Assembly (NCBI GenBank): GCA_959347315.1
Contig: OY365811.1
Location: forward strand, 33,982,321 to 34,046,320
From: Bimastos eiseni
Taxonomy: Eukaryota > Annelida > Clitellata > Crassiclitellata > Lumbricidae
DNA length: 64,000 nucleotides
Direction: 5' to 3'
The number at the start of each line of letters is the position of its first letter. Position 1 is the stretch's first letter. The notes under the pieces were generated by a model, which saw only the letters and a program-made list of their open reading frames with translations, was not told the DNA's origin and did not search any database. Of this stretch, positions 48,820-64,000 are shown one piece after another. The translations under genes and the position numbers were made by a program.

Positions 48820-51800
48820 TCTCTAAACACAACAGCTGGAGACAATATGGTCGGCAAGAATCAATAGGCAAAAACTGCTTAACTATGCACACATATTTTA
48901 GAAGGCGAAGACATGCCGTGTTGTATTTAAAATATCCAATCTTAGCAGCTGTGGTAGGTAATAATTCATAAGTAATTCAGTGATTAGGGTGAAAACAGCA
49001 AAACAGGTCATGTGTTCAATCGAGAAACACTTGACTATAAACCACAGCAAACTAGCATGTGTAGAATCAATAAGTTAGATAAATAAGTAAATAAATACTG
49101 CATAAATCTGTACTTAAGCAACAATTTCACCCTGTTTCAGCATTTTTGCGTACTCTGAGATGAACCATTATGAGAATTAGACGAGGATTCTCATGCATAC
49201 AACACAAGTACTAAACAGACAATTCAATGGGAAATTCAAAATAAACCAACTAAATGCAACTATTATAAGAACAACAGTAAAATTATTTCTAGGCAAAACT
49301 CTGGAAAACTTCTAAAACATGTCTTCTTCTTCCTAGCAATAGGGGTGACACCAAATATGCAAAAGCTGCTAATAATGAAGACCAGTAACATCTTGATAAA
49401 TAAGCAGTTGAAGCCGTCAGACAACATCGGAGTTCTCACAGTTTAATGAAGCCCGGCAAAGCGGTAATGGCTGTAAAAAAAACTGGCAAGCAATCAACAC
49501 AACTGCAGTCTCTATAACACTTAGACTTAGATTAGTTGGAATGTTATAATAATAATAACAATGACGACAATTTATAAGGCGCCGTAAACACGGCCATACC
49601 ACTGCAAGGGCGCTTATGAACAAATGCTCCTAATAAATAAGAGAATCACAATCGAGTGGTTCAGTGCTTCCAGTTATCCTATGCCGATTTTTAAAAAAAA
49701 CCACTTCAACAAGAGTTATATATTTCAATCGGTCGATCATTCAGAGGCAACTTGAAACCGAAGTACCAAGGGCCACCGGTTCGAGATACAAACACCAACT
49801 AAATTATCACATGGAAAAAAATTCGAAATAACTCTTGCTTGAGATACAAGCATCAATAAAAATTTTCAACCGAAAACAATTTCATAAGCACATAAATTAT
49901 ATAAACAGGCATGAAGAGACACAATCGAACTGAATCGAAATAGAAGAGATCATGATCCATGGAAATTTGTCTGTGTGTGAACATTTATAACCACAAAATC
50001 ACTATTTCGTCATAAACTACCATCATAGTTAACTGTACATATTCTGAGTAGCAAACGCAGATAACCATAATTATACGCTGTACATAATCTTTAAATAAAT
50101 ATAGACTTAAATGCAATCTCTAAAATCAACAGCCATCGGGTGATGAGTATGTCACATTAAACTGTTTTGGGCAATGGAATGTCAGCTGTATGTACATATC
50201 AAAGGAATGACAAGATTTAGATTAATCAACAACATTTTCTGAAGAGAATAAGAAGCAAGAAAGGCTCATCAAATACAGCCTCAAACAATTATACCAGCTG
50301 CACCATATGAAAAACTAGTCATCACAAGCCATATCCCATTGCAACATCAGTCCCACCAACATTAACATCTCACATATCTCATTTGAGAACAATCAATTCA
50401 ATTATCTAACCAGTGGAAGATGAATATCTGCAAATCCATGCAATTGTGAAATCTTGAAAACAAGTTTGACTGATCCATGATTACTCTCCCCACATTGGTG
50501 CAACTGGTGCTTGACGAGAAACCACACAAATATTACGATTACCTCAAGCAATTGACTGTAAAATTGACACAGAAACATTTTCAGTATTGCATTTTGAACA
50601 AGTCATGAATGACAAATGTCCGTTTTCGCAAGGGTCGCATCATAAACCAAACTTGCTGATAAAACTAAACTCTACCAAAGCCAGATCGCACAAAAGTGTC
50701 ATGCAAAGCACTCAACATTTACCAGAAGGGCGAGAAAGTATTTTTTTGTATCAGTATTCCTTTCTAAATTGATATTTGGCGCCATTTTTTTCAGACAACA
50801 GCGATTTCTTAGTACTTTACATTTAAAAGAAAATTTATTTCAAAACTATAATTGATTTGACCTTCTTTAATCTGCATTTTCATTTTTAAACCAATTTCAA
50901 ACCAATTTCCACACAAGTAATTATTTGCCTGTTGGATTCTCTAAATTCTATTAATATGCTCCCAAGATCTCACCGCTAAACTTTCATCGTGTCAAAATAA
51001 CTTGAAAATTCACACAGCAGCAAACTGTTTCACTCAGTATTAAAACTGGATATCAAATGCAACAGGGAAAACAGTGTATGGCATATTGACTTTGTTTTGG
51101 GATGTTGGCTTCTTCTTGTAACATGCACAAGAAGCTTTTAAGAAGTAATATTGAGTTTCTTAATACACATATGAATGTGAATGGCCTTAATTGCAACCAC
51201 AGATGGAGTCTACAAAGCAAAATTTTAAAGCCACTGGCCATGGCTTTGAGACATTGTTTATTCCGTCATTAATGGGTCAATGCTTTATCAGTTTACATGT
51301 TTTTGCATGTTTCGCACTTAGTCCAAGACCAGTACGCAATGACTACTCATGACCTGAGAACTAACAAATCCCTTTGAAATACAGAACACAACTAAATATA
51401 AATTGATCCTTGAATAAAAAATGTCTCCACATCTGACACTATTATTAAGAATCCATGGAATCGGCACTACAACACGTGTCCAGCACATCTGCAAAAGGCT
51501 TCAGCACACTCAGTAAATAATAAAGAGGGCAAGTTCATAGCAGCTAAAGAGATTTTACCGTAAATTCACAGTAAACCATGTCACTGATGAAACACTCAAA
51601 CAGAGAACCTTACAAAGCAGACTTTAGGTTACAAGATCATTGATTAGCTAACCTGCTGCAGTAAGTAAGCAAATTCACTATCTGATTAGAATCGTTATAG
51701 CATCGATTTTGCTGCAGAACGACTCGATTCACCTTGAGATACTTTTCAGTCAAATGAACAATGAACGTGGAAAAGAAAATTCCATCAATCCAGACAATGT

Positions 51801-52604
51801 ACGAATGAAACACACAGAAGAAATTTTCAATCAGACCCTATTTTCTTAGTAAAAAGCACAAGAAATGCTGAAATAAGACTGTACATATAAGAAATTTCAA
51901 AATGGAAGATTCCTAGAGCTGACCAATTTGACTCACAATAAATACAGAGTTTTGCATGATATTATTAAACAACGATAAATATTTATTGACTCAACTCGCA
52001 AAACTTATGAAAAATAATAAAGATGAAATAAATAACAGAGACCCTCAATCTTTTCTGTAACTTTGTAACGTACCCAACACCCGCAACGTTAAAAGATGAC
52101 TTCAAGGAATGTCTTTAGATACAGACAAGAAAGCAAGCTTCAAAAACACAAAAACAAAAGTTTGATTTGTCTCTTTAGCATTTGTTTGTTTTACGTAACA
52201 CATTGTAAATCATTAACAGAAAACAATACAGACAATCACAACCAAAACTTAACTCAAGAACCATGGAATAATTCTAGTATGACAAAAGATGCCAAGAGCC
52301 GACCTGCTGAGAAGGCCAATGCACCTTTAATTAGATCGCTTTAGCATCCATTTTGCAAATGATTAGGGTCCAAAGTACTGATAAAATCACAGCAAAAATG
52401 TTCATGTGATGCTCCTTATTATTATAATTGTTGCCATTATCGTCATTATTTAGCATCTATCAAGTGCTCATCCAAATCTAATCACAAAGCATCAATCGAA
52501 TGCACTGATAGAGGTCATTCACTCTACCTCCCCCACAGAAACTGTGTTGACTGACAATTGTGCACTGCATAATAAGGCCAACACTCAAACCAATCAACTA
52601 CCCA

Positions 52605-52690
52605 TTGCTCGTAATCTTGCAGTGTCAATCCAAAGCCTGGAGATAGAAGGAGGTCGATGTGAATCCTTTTTGTTATGAAACAATGCTGTT
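52605..52690 (+). repeat. GGAGGAGGGCGACGC family, diverged copy
   Basis: Contains attgctcgtaatcttgcagt, aagcctggagatagaaggag and tttgttatgaaac, in the family order. Confidence 0.5.
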
Positions 52691-54022
52691 AATTAACAAC
52701 TAACCAATCAATCAACAAGATTATTGTTGCTGTCAGTATTATTCTCATGATTATAATTAAAATTGAAGGGCTTGGTGCAAGAACCATGCAAGTACTCATC
52801 TGAAACCGGGCAGGTTGAAGGAAAATGTCCCTGACACAGAAGCACATTTATGCTTTTAATTTCATCTAGTTATTTTCAAAAGTAAGTGGAGTGAGTAGGA
52901 CTACAAAAAGGCAACTCCACATACCCGCCTTGAGAATTATTGCACTTGTGTGCTATGACATCATGCATTAGTAAGAGCAATCGACAACCCAGTAATTGCA
53001 CAGAATATCCTTGCTTCTCGGTTGCATGCAGTAGATATGTACCTGAACAAACCGGATTTTGCCCACAACCAGAAAACAGTTAAATAAATTCTCGAATGTA
53101 TTAGCAAAGTAAGTAATGACATTAATAAATTAAGATGAGCAAAGACTCTCGATTGTCTAATGGGGCTTTTTGTAATCTTTTTGCTTACATCGATTGTTTC
53201 GGTACATCAATCATATAATTATGTTTCTGTTCCATTACTGATTTTGAATTATACTGATGCAATAACTAGTTCTTTACTTAAGTTTATAAATTTCTAAATG
53301 ATGTAATCGTTTTGTAGCCACAGTTCTCTAATGTTTTTCATTTCCGTTCAATATCAAGGTTCATCACATATAAGATTCAAATCAAAACAAGCTTACAGCA
53401 CTACATGAATGTTGTCGTGCAATAACTAGGTTTGTTGTTTAAAATGAATCGTCAAGTAAATATAGCGACAGCCAGACATGGAAAATAGAGTTACCGATCA
53501 TTTGCAAATAGATGCACTTCAAACTTTTGAAAGTTTCTCATTATCAATTTCCTGCACTAAACGGCAAGCTTGTGAAGAAACATAAGATTTAAATTAATTT
53601 TGCCAAAAACTATGAAACTGGATTAAACGTCATTCTTGCAGCAAACCATGCAATAATAACAAGGAACTGGTTTAATCAGTCACATGTTTATCAATGGTCA
53701 ATTTGCAAACCTCAAAGACAGGGAACTCAGAACCTCAAGCCTTAAACGCACAGCAACATTTGACTGTCAGAATGACAATAAATTTTATGTTCTGAGACGC
53801 CTTTCCTTGTCCACAAATCTAAAAGCATCCAAAAGCAATGCCTACCAGCAAAAACAATTTCCTTGCTTACCAGTAAGCACCAGTATCCACGGCTATGGTC
53901 AACCCTGCAAGACCGCATTTAGAATGCAAAACAGGCAAATTGGAGCTAAGATTTACGTGTAGCAAGGCATAGCAGAACAGCACCGAGCAAAGCGACTACA
54001 TAACGCCTCTTGAACGTCGTCC

Positions 54023-64000
<9,978 letters not shown>

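Larger units (their letters stand above)
45084..54022. other. Intergenic region between convergent genes (includes both 3' UTRs)
   Basis: About 8.9 kb, AT-rich with no convincing coding signal. Contains hAT elements at 45456-45626 and 48507-48811, a dispersed repeat at 47540-47640, a LINE-tail-like motif at 49569-49620 and a GGAGG-type repeat at 52605-52690. I could not place poly(A) sites with confidence; attaaa at 45964 and, on the minus strand, at about 53671 are possible. Confidence 0.7.

Overview
This is a window of animal nuclear DNA, AT-rich and full of repeats. It holds two protein-coding genes that face each other tail to tail. All of the splice junctions I could place are GT-AG. The coding exons are GC-rich at third positions against an AT-rich background. 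The noncoding part carries many microsatellites, 5'-truncated CR1-like LINE fragments and short hAT-type elements, plus recurring words such as taggcct and tttatatagcgcc. Together these suggest a marine invertebrate, perhaps a deuterostome such as an echinoderm or hemichordate; that placement is inference.

Positions 1-24128 hold no gene I recognise. They contain simple repeats, a split long inverted repeat (16440-18022), an hAT-like element with an 8-bp target duplication (18326-18748), two LINE 3' ends, and two weak orphan exon candidates.

Positions 24129-45083, plus strand, hold what appears to be a complete EAG-subfamily (KCNH1/KCNH5, Kv10-like) potassium channel gene. I assemble ten coding exons whose phases all agree, giving 4074 coding bases and 1357 residues: PAS-cap, PAS domain, S1-S6 with an SVGFGN filter, C-linker, CNBHD and a C-terminal coiled coil. 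The last exon has a very unusual low-complexity tail: an acidic run, about 26 hexapeptide repeats of GHLGGE type, an EEDYSQQ heptad array and polyproline. The introns hold a mariner relic, LINE fragments and two hAT elements, one of them inserted in an older LINE reverse transcriptase.

Positions 45084-54022 are intergenic and contain two small hAT elements with perfect 8-bp target duplications. Positions 54023-63146, minus strand, hold the 3' part of a tau-tubulin kinase (TTBK) gene of the CK1 group. The kinase domain from just before the GKDHVC motif, and a long disordered tail, are present. The N-lobe exons lie beyond the right edge. Its introns contain a TIR element and a 16/32-bp minisatellite.

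The two genes share no pathway that I can argue from sequence. Both are typical neuronal or ciliary genes in other animals. I found no virus-like, CRISPR or operon-type system.
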